In this document: positions 33,145-44,638 of the stretch, piece by piece
Layout: each line of letters opens with the position of its first letter
Numbering within the stretch: position 1 is the stretch's first letter
From: [Phialemoniopsis] sp. UDSM-2020
Lineage: Eukaryota; Ascomycota; Sordariomycetes; Thyridiales; Thyridiaceae
Direction of reading: 5' to 3'
NCBI GenBank assembly: GCA_018873225.1
Contig: JAEILZ010000005.1
Location: 3,100,001-3,164,000, forward strand
Length of the DNA: 64,000 bases
Made by a program: the position numbers and the translations under genes
Notes under the pieces: model-generated
Seen by the model: the letters and a program-made list of their open reading frames with translations, nothing else
The model's database searches: none
What the model was told of the DNA's origin: nothing

Positions 33145-34125
33145 GGGTGTAAACGAAGAAGTGGCAAGCTCGGCGGGAGGTGAGGTCGAGGTGAGCTCCG
33201 ATCAAGAAGTCATTTGAGAGGAATTGTAGGTCGAAGGTCGAAGATCGTAGTCGTGAGGGCTGCGTGAAGAGTAGGTGAAGGCGAGTTGGTCGTCGGCTGG
33301 CCGGTCGAAAACCAGACCAAAGTGATGTGATTGTTTTGGCTGGTACAGATGAACCTTGCTCCAAAACCAATGCAGCAAAGATTTTCTCAACAGATCCTGA
33401 GAGAGAGGCTGCAGCGATGAAGGTCCTTCCTCTTTTCTCGTCAATATGAACTGTGTCGAAGCAGGAGCCAATAACAAGGCCCAAATCACGAAATGTGCAA
33501 CTGCCAGATCTGGTCCGTCGACTGCAAGAGCCAACTCGACGATACTCCCATAGACAACAATGAATTCCCAGGACCAGCTGGGGGAGGGCTCAAGACATCA
33601 GTTGGGCCAAATTGCGAGCAGCCAGGCCTCGGTTCCTTTCCAGAGTGGGAGGGGAAACAGCCAGCCTCTGGTCAGAGATCGTTGTATCAAGCTCCGAATC
33701 GTGGTTCTGTCCAACAACTCGCCGAAGTATATTGAGCTCCGGTTGGGCGGTTCGAGCACAAAAGGGCGTTGGTTCGGCACGGGGCTGTCGATCTTGCCAA
33801 GGGTTCGCCGGAAAGTCGTGTTGTGATGTCTGATCGAAGCAGGAGGTCCGGTATAAGTGAGGTGGGAGCCGCTACCTTTGCAGGTTTCGGTTGGCAATAA
33901 GTCGTGGGAGTGAGGAACTCTGGGCCAGGCAGAAGAGAAGAGAGACCAATTGGGGAAGCAGTGAGAGCTGCAGAATATGTACCGGGCAGCTTTTGGAAAG
34001 GCCTAGAGGGGAGAAGTCGAGATGAAAGAAAAAACAGAGACAGCAGTGGTCAGTTTTGAGAATGGGAATGAGACTTTGAGGGTCGGCTTGTCGTTGCATG
34101 GTTGCGTAGGTACGCTTGGTACGGC

Positions 34126-34721
34126 GGTACCTACTTACAGCAAGTAGGAGAGCCAAGTGTGGAGAGCAGGAGGACGACGACAAAAGACAAGACATGAGGT
34201 ACCTCATTCGATCGATACTTTTCGCACACGCAACCCATCACCCACCCCAGACGAGAATTATAAAGTACCTACTGAAGTACATACACAGGTGCACCACCAC
34301 CACATCACCACCAGGGCCCTAGGGATTCGAGGTACCACGCTGTCGGGGACCATTATCATTGGAGGATACGAGCCAAGGAGCCTAGGAGCCCATCACCCAG
34401 GACGTTTCGGCGGCGTGGGTGATGTTGGAAAAGAGGAGAGATGGAGACAAAGTACTTCAACTAAGGTACCAGGGAAAACGGGCCAGGGAGGGGAGGGGGG
34501 GTCGTCAAATGGGTGTGCGCATAGCCGTATGAAAGAAGATGCCGGTGCTTGATTGATCGAATTTCATGGATTTGTTTGTTTGCTCGTGCTGGGGGAGCCC
34601 TGAAAGACTAGGTACTTGGTACTCGGGGCACTCCGTCTCCCATGGAGATCTGTGTGGTTTTATTACTTGTGCACACCCCCTCAGTGCTGCCATGCCATAT
34701 GCCAGAAGGAGGGTAGGTACC
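34126..34721. promoter_or_regulatory. Cluster of five GGTACC palindromes
   Basis: GGTACC occurs at 34126-34131, 34198-34203 (within the 10-bp palindrome GAGGTACCTC), 34331-34336, 34465-34470 and 34716-34721, about 1.0-1.6 kb upstream of the cyclin start. A 6-mer is expected about once in 4 kb at random. A protein-binding role is inference. Confidence 0.4.
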
Positions 34722-35387
34722 TTAACTCCCATTACAAGTAATTCCATCCACCCATGGGGGTATGTACTCGCAAGCTGGCTTGGCCGGCTTCAGCCAGTCA
34801 GTCAGTTATTCATCATTCAAGAATTTAATCATTGACCGATTGATCCTTTGCTTCCGCCGGCGGCGACGACGGCGGGGGGTGGAGCAACGTCTAGACTGTC
34901 TTTTATTAGTGGCTTTGCAGCGCCCCATCAGTTGGTGTAGGGAATGGAAAGGAAAGGATTAGTGAAGAGCTTTGAGGAGAGAGAAATCAAATGTCGCTCA
35001 ACCCAAAAAAAAGGTACTCTTACTTTAGGTGGAAGGTGCCACCCACCCACGGCTTGTTGGCTTTGCTTGCTTGTTCGCCTTACTAGCAAGAAAACCTTCA
35101 GAGTTCCAAAGCAGCCCTGCAGATCGAATGAAGCCCAAAATTCTATCAAAGTTCTTTTTGAGAAATATCTGTTTCCAAGGTAATGTCTGTATGGTACCTG
35201 GGTCGTCTTCTCAAAGACTCTCATATGCCTACATTTAGATCAGACAGAGACAAATAGCCAGAGGTTCGGTAAGTGTCTCCCTGGATCATTCTTTTCTTTT
35301 CCCCCATTCCTTGCTGGCAGGGCAGCGTAGGTAAGGTACCTGAGGTGGGATGCAAGGGTCGCAGATGGGTAAGGTACTTTCCATACT

Positions 35388-37167
35388 TACTCCGTACAAT
35401 GGTATGGATCCACTTGTACGGAGGTAAAGTGATTGATGTGGGAGTGCTTCCGGGGGGCTGACCACACGAGAATCCACCCTGGAAACATTACTTGTCCTGC
35501 TCTGTCGTGCTCCTCCACTTATCATTTGACTTGATCATTCTCTGCCTTGGAGACGACAATGACGACCAACCCGGCACCACCACATCTAGTAAGTACAAAC
35601 AATAACGGCACGCGCGCCGATGGGTCAAGGTCAAAGTCAAAGACTGGCCCCAGGCCATTTGCCCGTATCGAGCCATGACCGTCGCTCAAAATTCTCCTTC
35701 TTGTCTTATTAGTCGCTTGGCTAATTGCAAGCGGCGGTGGTCCTGGTGCGGGTGACTGACTTGCAGTTCAGGTCACTCTCACTACTGCCCTTTGTCTTCG
35801 GCTAGCCAATAGTCCCTGATAGGGTAAAGAGCCTGCTTGGATGGCTTGAATAGTCATCAACCGCCTCAAACTTTCGACTCTCCTTGCCCGAGCAAGTGGA
35901 GCAGGTCGCAGGCCCGCCCGTGTACCAACGAGCCAAGGTGGCCGCCCGAAGCGTGATCCTCCCCACAGCAGAAAACCCAATACCGTCAGTAAGGAACCAC
36001 CCAGTAACATGCCGAGAAAACCACACTTATCGCCAGCATCACGAAAAGAGCACACGAAGTAGAGTGATGCACCTCTCTCTTGTTGGGGACCGACCTACGG
36101 GCCGCGTTAATCTGTCTTGCTTCTCCCACCCCTCCAACAAAGGCAGCCTGATGCCTGCCTGCTCTGTTGTGACAATTGCCCATACCTACGTTCCCATACG
36201 ACAGAGTACTCCGTACAGAAAGGACAGGGTTGGTTATGCAGGGTAAGAAAATGCACGAACATGGTCTTGCAGGGAGCACCACGGAGCCACGGAGGGGGGC
36301 GCCTCGGATTTTCAGCCATTCACTTCTGTGGTGGAGGTTCCCATTAAACCCCCTGTCCCTTCTGCCTACCGACTTGGACTGAGCCTGCATGACAAGCCAG
36401 GTCTTTTGTCGCACTCACTGGGGCCTCGGTCTCGTTCTGCCGCTCTGTGCCCATTTCAAGGCGATCCTTGGACGGCGCCGGTCAGTCTGAGTAAGGCAGG
36501 TAGGGAGCCAGAATGGCCTCCGCCCCCATCCTAGCCTTGCTAGGTAGCCCATCCTCTAATACCAGTCAGTGTGACTGGATACTTACCCAAGTGCTGCCGC
36601 TCATAATGCCTCGCTAGTTTTGTCGCTAGGGTTCTCTGGAACCGTGCGGTACGGGTGGAGATACGTCTGACATGGAGAAGAGTAGCGCAGGTGGGCAGGC
36701 GTGCTAGCAAAGGGCGCACAGATATGTACAAGACGTAGGTAGTCGTTGTCGACGGGTGTGAACCGCACCGCTGTCTGTCCTCTTTCGTGATAATCGAGTC
36801 AAGAAGATCAAGATCGGCCGCCCCGGTCATTCAACCGCAGCCTGGCTTATACACATGGGTATTGTCCGTGGCTACTTAGTCAAGATCCAGACACCTAAGT
36901 CGTATACGAGCAAACTACCATCCTGAGGAAATTAATGAGAGAAGATCGATCCAAAATGTCACGAATGTTCTTGGTGCGAAGTAAACTAGGGGAAGCAAGC
37001 GATTTTGTGCCCGTACCCCAGCGCCGGAGCTGACTGGCTGGGAGTCCAGTACTGGAGGAGCCGAAGCTGATCTGATCCTCGACCCTCAGGATGTGCACGG
37101 CGCCATCCCAAATTCCTCTTGAATTGGGGCAAAGCAACCAGTCGTAGCTGAGCGAGCTTACGGAGTA
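35388..37167. promoter_or_regulatory. Three TACGGAGTA/TACTCCGTA motifs
   Basis: The near-palindromic 9-mer occurs at 35388-35396, 36207-36215 and 37159-37167. Two more copies in the window, at 4803-4811 and 26545-26553, are also intergenic. The function is unknown. Confidence 0.4.
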
Positions 37168-37525
37168 CAGGTAGTGTTGAACCACTGACTAGCCTGGTGG
37201 ACTTGCTAGCCCCTCGAAGTGCAGACGCCATCCCCAAATAAACCCCCCCGCCCGGCGCAGCTTGATGGGAACTCAACTGGCTGCAAATGGGACGGTACCA
37301 ACTACGTACCTCGGTGATCGAGGTGCAACAGGATGATACGTGAGGGGAGTGAGGATGATACGGGACTCTACGGGCCGCATGATGCCTCTTGCCAGACTTG
37401 GTGATGCATGGATGGAGGATGGAGGTGCTGTTCCATAATTACACCCAGTAACTCACTGCCTACCTCGTACGCAGTACGTGTGCATTCGCCCGTGTACGTT
37501 TGGTACTGACCGGGTGGTGGTGGAT

Positions 37526-37564
37526 GTGTGTGTGTGTATATGTGTATGTGTATGTGTGTGTGCA
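37526..37564. repeat. TG/TGTA microsatellite
   Basis: This is an alternating TG tract with TA interruptions inside the gene-poor region. It is an ordinary simple repeat. Confidence 0.85.
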
Positions 37565-39989
37565 TGTCTTGGATATGAAAGCGGCACAGTGCGTTGCACC
37601 ATTTCAATTTTTGGCCTGTGCTCGTGAAGGTGAGGTGATGATCACTCTGGATGTACGTATTGTTTTCTCAATCTTATTCGCTTTTGATTGATTGATATTT
37701 TGGCGCCTTTCCTTGTTTCGCGAAGCGGGACGGGGTCCATGTTCGAAAATGCAGCGGGCTCAGACAAGACTCTTGCTGTCTCGCAACCAGGGTGATTGGC
37801 CCAACCATCAAATATGTCGTGCCCTGTCCAGACGAGGTTTGGTTGTTTTTGAAGTAGGTACTTACGAAGTAGTTGCAAGTAATCATCAGTCCAGCCCGCA
37901 GTCGTCGCACAAGTACATGCACCAATACTGCGAAGTATGTACATACAGGCAACGGACGGACGGGTGGGTAGGTAGGCAAAGAAGGAATGGGTTTCGTCGT
38001 GTGTCCAACATGTTCCCAATAAAGCAATGCCAATTAACGCGTCACCGGAGGTGCAGGGGAGGAAGTAAGATGGGTTTGGATGGTAAGATGGGGGTACGTT
38101 TGGCGAGTACGGATGTCCTCTCTCCATCTCTCTCTCCAGACACGACACCAAAATCCCAGACAAGCCGTGGCCCCAGCCGAGCGGGTCTGAGTAGCCATCA
38201 CTCATTGGCGGACGCAGGGCATTAGGGGTGGGTTGGATCAACCACCGCCCACCGCCGCCTCTGACCACCAGACATGGCTGGACCACTACGCTTGGCTGGC
38301 TCGGCCGGTTTTCCCTTTGACGAGGACTCCGGAGGGAGGGAGGGGCCTCGGGGGCATGGGTACAAAGCTGGTGCCAGCATGCCACATTTCGAACATCAAA
38401 CACACGAAGGGACTGTACCAGCCAGCCAGACATGGATTGGATTGGCCGCTGCAGCGCCCGGGCGGCGGGTGCTCCATAGGCTACATGGCTAGGCTAGTCA
38501 TCTTTGTGGACATTGGAACGAAAAGAGAGAAAGAAGCAAAGAAAACTAAGACTGGGCATACCTACTGTACATAGGTAGATAACAAAGCTCACTTGCGAAG
38601 TCAAACGAAGCGCCTGGCACGCTGTGCTGGGCCGGCGTTAGAATGGCGAGAAGTGGGCTGCGAGCCTGCACCCAGCATGACGCAAAAGCGGAGTTTGCCA
38701 GTCAAGGAGGACATTGAACAAACTGGAGCCCCCGTCCGTAGGAGCATGGATGGCGCTGGCTGGCTGGCTGGATGCTCCGGATCCGCCGCTCAACGACCCG
38801 GTGGTGGCCTCTATCATTGTTTTTCACTCCGTGCGTACGTACTTTATTTGATAATCTTAGCCCTGTTCCTTTTGGGCCATGATTCCCTTCCCAGGATCCA
38901 TTTGCCGAGCCACGCTGGTCTGATGATAGACCACTTTTGAGAGTAACCCCCGTGGTAAGAATTAGACTCGGCGTAGAGCACTTACGAAGTGTAGATGGTA
39001 GCGAAGAGGTACGCATAGGTAGGCAGATTATCGGCACTTGCCACTTCCCATTGGAATAAGGGGGGGTTTTGAGCCGCCAGGGAGGATTGTGATTCAGATT
39101 GGGCGGCGCTGCCACACCACACTGTTGGCTGGCTATTGGTTGGACGGGCCGAGTAAGTTTCTGGTCCTACGGCCTACCTGCATCAACACCACAGCATTTG
39201 CGTGCTGCATGTTCGGGCATTGGGTGGGTTTTACATGCCTACATAACTATACCAGGTACCTCCATCCACATACAAGTACCGAGAAGGAGTTTGCAGTGCG
39301 ACGTAGATAGCGGTTTACGAAGTACAAGCACTCTCGACCAAGTGGGGGAAGTTTGGCATGCGAAAAGCACAAAAGTGCACCAAGGGAAGGGGGCCTCGAG
39401 TTCAGCTCGCTCCGATGGCCACGATCCGCGAAAATTAACTGGACTGTCCTGGACTGACTGGTGTTGGATTGGCGACGACGGCGCATTGCCTATTCTGCTG
39501 AATGCCTTGCAAACCAGACGATCCTTATTATCCTACCTCCAGAGCTAGCTACCTACCGTCTTGATCATCGTCATACAAACGCACCTTGTTTCAACCTGCT
39601 TGATGGTCAAGATTACAAATGCCACTAGCAATGCACCTCGACATCCTTGTTCTTGTTCTTGATCTATGTGATGTGTGAAGTTTCCTACTACCCTGCCTTA
39701 CTTCGTACACTGATTCTCGGCGCGCCGTGTCTCGGACCTTGGAGCCAGATTCGTCTTGCTCTTCCTCGCCGAATCGTCTCCTCAATTTCTGGACCCGCTA
39801 GCCATAACTAAATTTATTGGACTCTTCCCTCCTTGAGCATCAGGTAAGAGCAGCAACATTGCCCGGAATCCGACCCGGCCCAGGCTCACCCACGCTTCCG
39901 GCGACTGACTAGGGCGGCAGCGATGAGACGCCAGGCCAGGAATAGATTTCATTCATTCATTAACAGCTAACAGCACATGCATGCCTCGC

Positions 39990-40023
39990 CTACATGGCTA
40001 CATGGCTACATGGCTACATGGAC
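39990..40023. repeat. 8-bp tandem repeat TACATGGC
   Basis: About four head-to-tail copies of TACATGGC, the last imperfect, lie in the gene-poor region. No function is apparent. Confidence 0.85.
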
Positions 40024-41738
40024 ATGCACGCATCCAGCGCCCCCTTTTCTTCCTTTACTTTGGCATTCGATCGCCAAAAGTGGCTGCAAATCCTGCCTGT
40101 GACGGGCTCTGTTTGCCTTTGCCCTTGTTGCCTCGCTAGGCCATGCTCGAGGACTGACCACAAGTCTTCCGAGGATCGTTTGGTTTTGAGAAGATCAACA
40201 AATCTGTGTAATCCGCCTGCAGGGCATCCTCTCAACCATCCAAGCCATCCCACCATACTCCTGGAACTGATTTTCTTTTTTTGGGTCGCTCGGCTTGCAT
40301 GACTCTTCCGTCCCGAGGAAAAGGCCTTGATATTTTCTGACAAAGGTTGCAGGCGGGATAGCTTGCTTCTTGGCTGCCTTACGTCTCCCAGGCTGTACCT
40401 TGATCCACCCTCCATGCGCAAAATGGATGATAACAGGGCCATCGTGCACCATACATGGTTTCGATATGGTGTGTCCTTTGGCGAGGAGACGAATCTCTCG
40501 ATGGAGATGTGGCTGGCAACAGCTTTGCCGGCTGACGATGGTCGCCAATGCAGTGTTCCACCTTTCATCACCTGTTTTCTGCATGAGATGTCCTCGCCCG
40601 CGAATGTTCCTCTGTATCTCTCCATTCGAGGCGCAAGCCAGTCCGAGCCACGTCTCTCACAAAGAAGAAGACGAGACGCCCGTGGCCCAACGGTGTGCTA
40701 GGCTTTGTGTACCGTGAGCAATCATATGCTGTGCAGTGCAAGCGACAACAGAAAACACATATTTAGCATCGGCACAGCGTGATGAACATGCCACCATCCT
40801 TTTGCGTGCCAAAACTGCTAGTCTGACGGATGAACAGACCTGCCCGTCCCTTTTCCTACAGATCGTCGAGACAAGCTCAGGGTCGGGGAGCCGAGCCCAG
40901 GCGACCTGAATTCGGCTGTCCTTCCCATACTGCGGCTCGCAAAGACATTGCACTCGTGTGGAAGACAGCCGTGGTCAGACTAATGCTATTACCCTCTTCT
41001 TGTATTCGCGAAGTGTCTACCTGAGAGTGTCTACATTGTCTCAGGTCATCGTGAAGAACATACGCCTAAGGACCGGAGATGTCCTTGGGAACACGGATGC
41101 TCAACAGGAATTCGCTCACTGCCTTGTGATCATCTCAGCTCCCGCCTTGCGCCACAGGTAAAAGGCCGTACTGTGCGTTTATCTTCTGCCTCTGATGGGT
41201 GGTACCAGTGACTCTGAATCTGGGTTACAGGTCAAAAAGCTTGGCCGGCACCTGTGCGACATCGCTCGACTATTGCTCTAGATTCTCGAAATTGTCCAAG
41301 ACACACGTACTTTGACAACTGCCAGAACTCATCTGACTGGAACTGCCATCCCGTCCGGGTACAATGTTTGTCATCTACACAGACGCACTGGAGCCCGACG
41401 AACAGTTCTCAGAGATCTTCATGAGCAGGTCCAGCCAAGGCATGGATGCGTCGAGCCTTCTCAATATTGTACAGAACAGGGGACCACGATGGCCAACTTT
41501 CAACACGCAATCAGAAGTCGGTTACCGCTTCCTCCCCTACCATCTCTTGAAAGCTTGGGCTGCGAGATATGTACTTGATGTGGTCATCCCCTAAAGAAGG
41601 TTGACATGACGTCCGATCTTTCAGGCAGCGTAGCTGCCATGACGGGCTTGCCTTGTAGTTGTTCGATGCAACCGAGGCTGAAGAAGAGTCACCAACGCTG
41701 ACACTGTCCACTCAAATCGATGCAAAGATACACCAAGA

Positions 41739-42938
41739 CTATTGCAACTCGGTTCTCGGGCCATGGTTGTCCTGCTGCCCCAGCAGCTGCGCCCGCCGCT
41801 GCTCGATTTCCACCTGCCGCCTTTGGAGCTCCTGCAGCTCGGCTGCAACTGTCTCTTCTTCGCTCCGGGCCGGCGATGGAGAAGCCGGCGTTGGAGACGA
41901 GACCGTCTCGGATACGGTCGCAGGTATGGGAGGCGGACCCGGAACAGAGTTCACTCCACGAGAGCCGGAAGGCTCCTGTGCAGCGGCTGCGGTCGGTGCT
42001 GAGTGTGCAGGGTAGGGCTGGTAGTCGCCGGAGGGCACGGCTTTGTACCCCGAAAAGTGCGGCATCGCCAGAGCCGGGCCACCACCCGCATACGGCGGCG
42101 GCGCCCCCATGATTCCAAGCGTGGGCTGCTGATAGCCACCGTTGCCGTACGGCTGCTGTTGCATCAAAGGTGCTTGCTGCAGCGGCGGGGCGTAGAGGGT
42201 CTTGTTGTTCCGCCGACGGCCGCGGCTGCAGAGGAAGAAGATGGACAGGACGACAATGAGAATGCCGAGCCCAGCCCCGACGGCGATGCCAACGATGGCA
42301 CCGGTCGACAGACCTCCGCTGCCAGAGCTACCAGATGGCCGTCCTGGCCCGCTCGTGGCCTTCAATTTGTTGAGATCGGCGTCGGCGAGAGGGTGCGTCT
42401 GGAGGCTTGGTAGATCTGTCGCCTTCCAGCGTACCTGGATCATAGCAGCAATGGTGGCGCCTTTGGTCGCATGGGACAAGTACTGTCCCGTCGCACTCGG
42501 ACAGCTAAAGCCTCTACACAGCACCGCTTCAGTCAGTTGGACATGTCCCGACGGTTCGACACAAGCGCTTGTGCCTTGTCTGATGGGCCTGCGGGTCAAC
42601 TTACGAGGGCACACAGTTGACGGCCGTCTCGCCGGCGACGGTCACGGGTCCCTGGCGTGACGTGCGGTAACAGCCCGGGGTGAAGCCGCTTGGGCATATG
42701 GCGGGCGAGTAGTAGCCGACATTGCTGGCCCAGTACGTGTTCCAGCCAGGGGGCATGCACGTCTCGGAGGCTTTTGTATAGGTGCCTGTCACGATGCCGC
42801 ACGGAGGCGTCCATACGGTCGTGAGAGCACCAGCCGGGGGCGTCCCGTAGTGATCTGTCACCCTCGATGCCGACGTTCTTGTTGTTCTTGAAGCTGAAGT
42901 GAACGTCCTAGAAGCTGTTGCCGATGATCCCGAGCTTG

Positions 42939-42981
<43 letters not shown>

Positions 42982-43008
42982 TGACAATGTGAATTCTTCT
43001 GTGGACAT
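41739..43008 (-). CDS. Ser-rich single-pass membrane protein, wall-sensor-like
   Basis: On the minus strand the exons are 42605-43008 and 41739-42513, with a 91 bp intron. The product has 392 residues. The ATG at 43008 is the only one available in frame. The N-terminus has a run of serines encoded by a (TCG)n tract, then a Cys-containing module (TTVWTPPCGI, CMPPGWNTYW, YYSPAICPSGFTPGCY, NCVPSGFSCPS). A Gly/Ser stalk, one transmembrane helix (about 205-230, GAIVGIAVGAGLGILIVVLS) and a basic stop-transfer RGRRRNN follow. The cytosolic tail is Pro/Gln/Tyr-rich and ends in a Gln/Glu coiled segment (ELQELQRRQVEIEQRRAQLL). This architecture is common in filamentous fungi and recalls cell-wall stress sensors, but no signal peptide is visible and the family is uncharacterised. 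Confidence 0.78.
42940..42981. repeat. GAC/CGA trinucleotide repeat (poly-Ser codons)
   Basis: This is an uninterrupted GAC trinucleotide tract on the plus strand. It is read on the minus strand as TCG codons and produces the poly-serine run near the N-terminus of the membrane protein. It is a length-variable microsatellite inside coding sequence. Confidence 0.9.
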
Positions 43009-44638
43009 GGTCGATGATGTTGCGTCTGGATGAGTCTGTATTCCGAGTAGACCAACTATCGACTGCTGTAACGTTGACTGTCTACCGGTCCCAGAGAAAT
43101 CCTCCCCCCTCTCGCGGCGCCGAATAATAAATGTCTCGAGAGCCCATGTTGAATGCTCACCAGACACTCTAGTCACCGACGACCTGATATGAGAAGCTCA
43201 GCAAAGCCACCGAGCTGAAGTGCGCGCCTTGCCGCTTTCAGCCTCGCAGGAGGTGGGCCAAGAGATTAGACGGCTGGGCAAAGAGCACGTTGGGCAATCA
43301 GCTGGCTAGAAATCACCAAGAATCGGTGCTGCGGCTGTTGGCTGTCTGGGCACGACCGACACGAGTCAACATTACCTGGGTATGCCTTGGGGCATGAGAA
43401 GATGTCTTTCAAAGGCGGCGCCTTGATGATCGGTAGCCGGCCTAGGTTTAGCACGACTTTTCTGGTAATGCAATGCGAGCATTGTGCAAGGTATTGTCTG
43501 TTTTCGAGAAATCTCTCGGCGCGCAACTAAGTGGCACCCCAAATCGGTGCACCAGACGAAGTTCCCAATCCAAGTACACACACATCGTAGTAGTTTAAGT
43601 CTCCCTCGCCTACGTAACTCTCCGTTCTGAGAGCGCGCGCGTGCTGCGCCGTTGATTTGCTCTCGGGTTACCTACTAGCTCGAGCACGACCGTTGAAAGT
43701 TGGACCCAGCCATGCATGAACCATTTACTGGTGCAATCCACAGAGCGACCGGCGCTGGCGAGTAGCTAAATTCCGTGCCAAGGCACGACATGAAAAGCTT
43801 GTTCCTATGATGGATGGTCCCTGGTCGACGATCTCTTTGACGTTCACATCGCCACGGATCTCGCGACGAGGATGATGATGATGATGCTGATGCTGATGCT
43901 GGTGTTCGACTGGTGGGTGGACTTTGGCATCTCTTGAGAGAGGAAAAGAACAACAGGACGCCCCTCATCCCTCTCTGTCATGTCTCTCCCCGCCAGAAGC
44001 GCCGTCTCACCCGGGGATCCGCGAGGCTTGCGCAGATGAATAGGTAATGCTTTGCTAACAGAAACCCGGTGTGCCACCCAACACATGCCGGGGGCCAGTA
44101 TCACACACACCGCTCCTGAACGGTTTCACACCTGTCTGGGCCCTTGATTACATTACAGGGCTGCCATTCTGGCAACAGGAGAGAGATCTCGCCAGTGCAC
44201 CCAATTGGCCTGCCCATGTCATCACCGCCCACTGCCACCACCATCCGCCTCTCCTTATCTTGCTGGGCATTCGGCCTCCCCGCGTGGTCCCCTGGTGCAC
44301 TTATTCCCAAAGTAATGAACCTCTGTCGTCTCTGCCACATCCAAATCTCTCACAGCTCCCTCTGCTTCAGCCGTGCCTACTTGACCATTTTCATGTGATA
44401 AGAAGTCAAAGACCTCGGAACGGTCCAGGTTGAGTCCTCTTTATTATTTCCCCCGGCTGGTCGGGGCTTTTGCAGTTCTCTTCTGCAGTCGTTGGACCTT
44501 AGGACTTCTATTTTGCGCATCGTGATGCGGGCCGTCCCGATATAGAGCCTCTTGGCAAACGTCCATTGTCCCCAACCCCAGTGTGAATTTCTAGACGACA
44601 TACAAAGACAGAGTCAAAAGGAATAAAAGGAACGGACG
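43009..44638. other. Divergent intergenic region
   Basis: This lies between the start of the Ser-rich membrane protein gene (minus) and the start of the SR-repeat gene (plus), so it carries both promoters. No other gene was recognised. A short GAT-rich simple repeat lies near 43868-43900. Confidence 0.6.

Larger units (their letters stand above)
33145..41738. other. 8.6 kb region without a supportable gene
   Basis: This lies 5' of the cyclin gene and 3' of the Ser-rich membrane protein gene. Many short frames occur (the longest is 263 codons, at 37642-38433 minus), but none shows a domain, conserved motif or convincing splice pattern. The stretch is rich in palindromic motifs: GGTACC ten times, TACTCCGTA or its complement three times, and TACGAAGTA or its complement three times. 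It also has two simple repeats. It may hold a long regulatory region, a leader with introns on the minus strand, or non-coding RNAs. I cannot tell which from sequence alone. Confidence 0.5.

Noticed and set aside
35559..35678. 39-codon ATG frame with a GTAAGT donor at codon 11
   Set aside because: Too short to support. Joining to the nearest good acceptor (TTGCAG near 35766) gives only a short unrecognised peptide. It could be an upstream ORF but there is no evidence.
37642..38433. 263-codon minus-strand open frame in the gene desert
   Set aside because: It has no recognisable domain, an uneven composition rich in Cys/Trp/Pro typical of chance frames, and no partner exons. It overlaps several other open frames.
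40014..40625. 203-codon minus-strand open frame
   Set aside because: There is no conserved motif, and overlapping frames on both strands are equally open.
43009..43176. Upstream in-frame extension of the Ser-rich membrane protein
   Set aside because: It opens with GTG, not ATG, and contains no signal peptide, so the ATG at 43008 is used.
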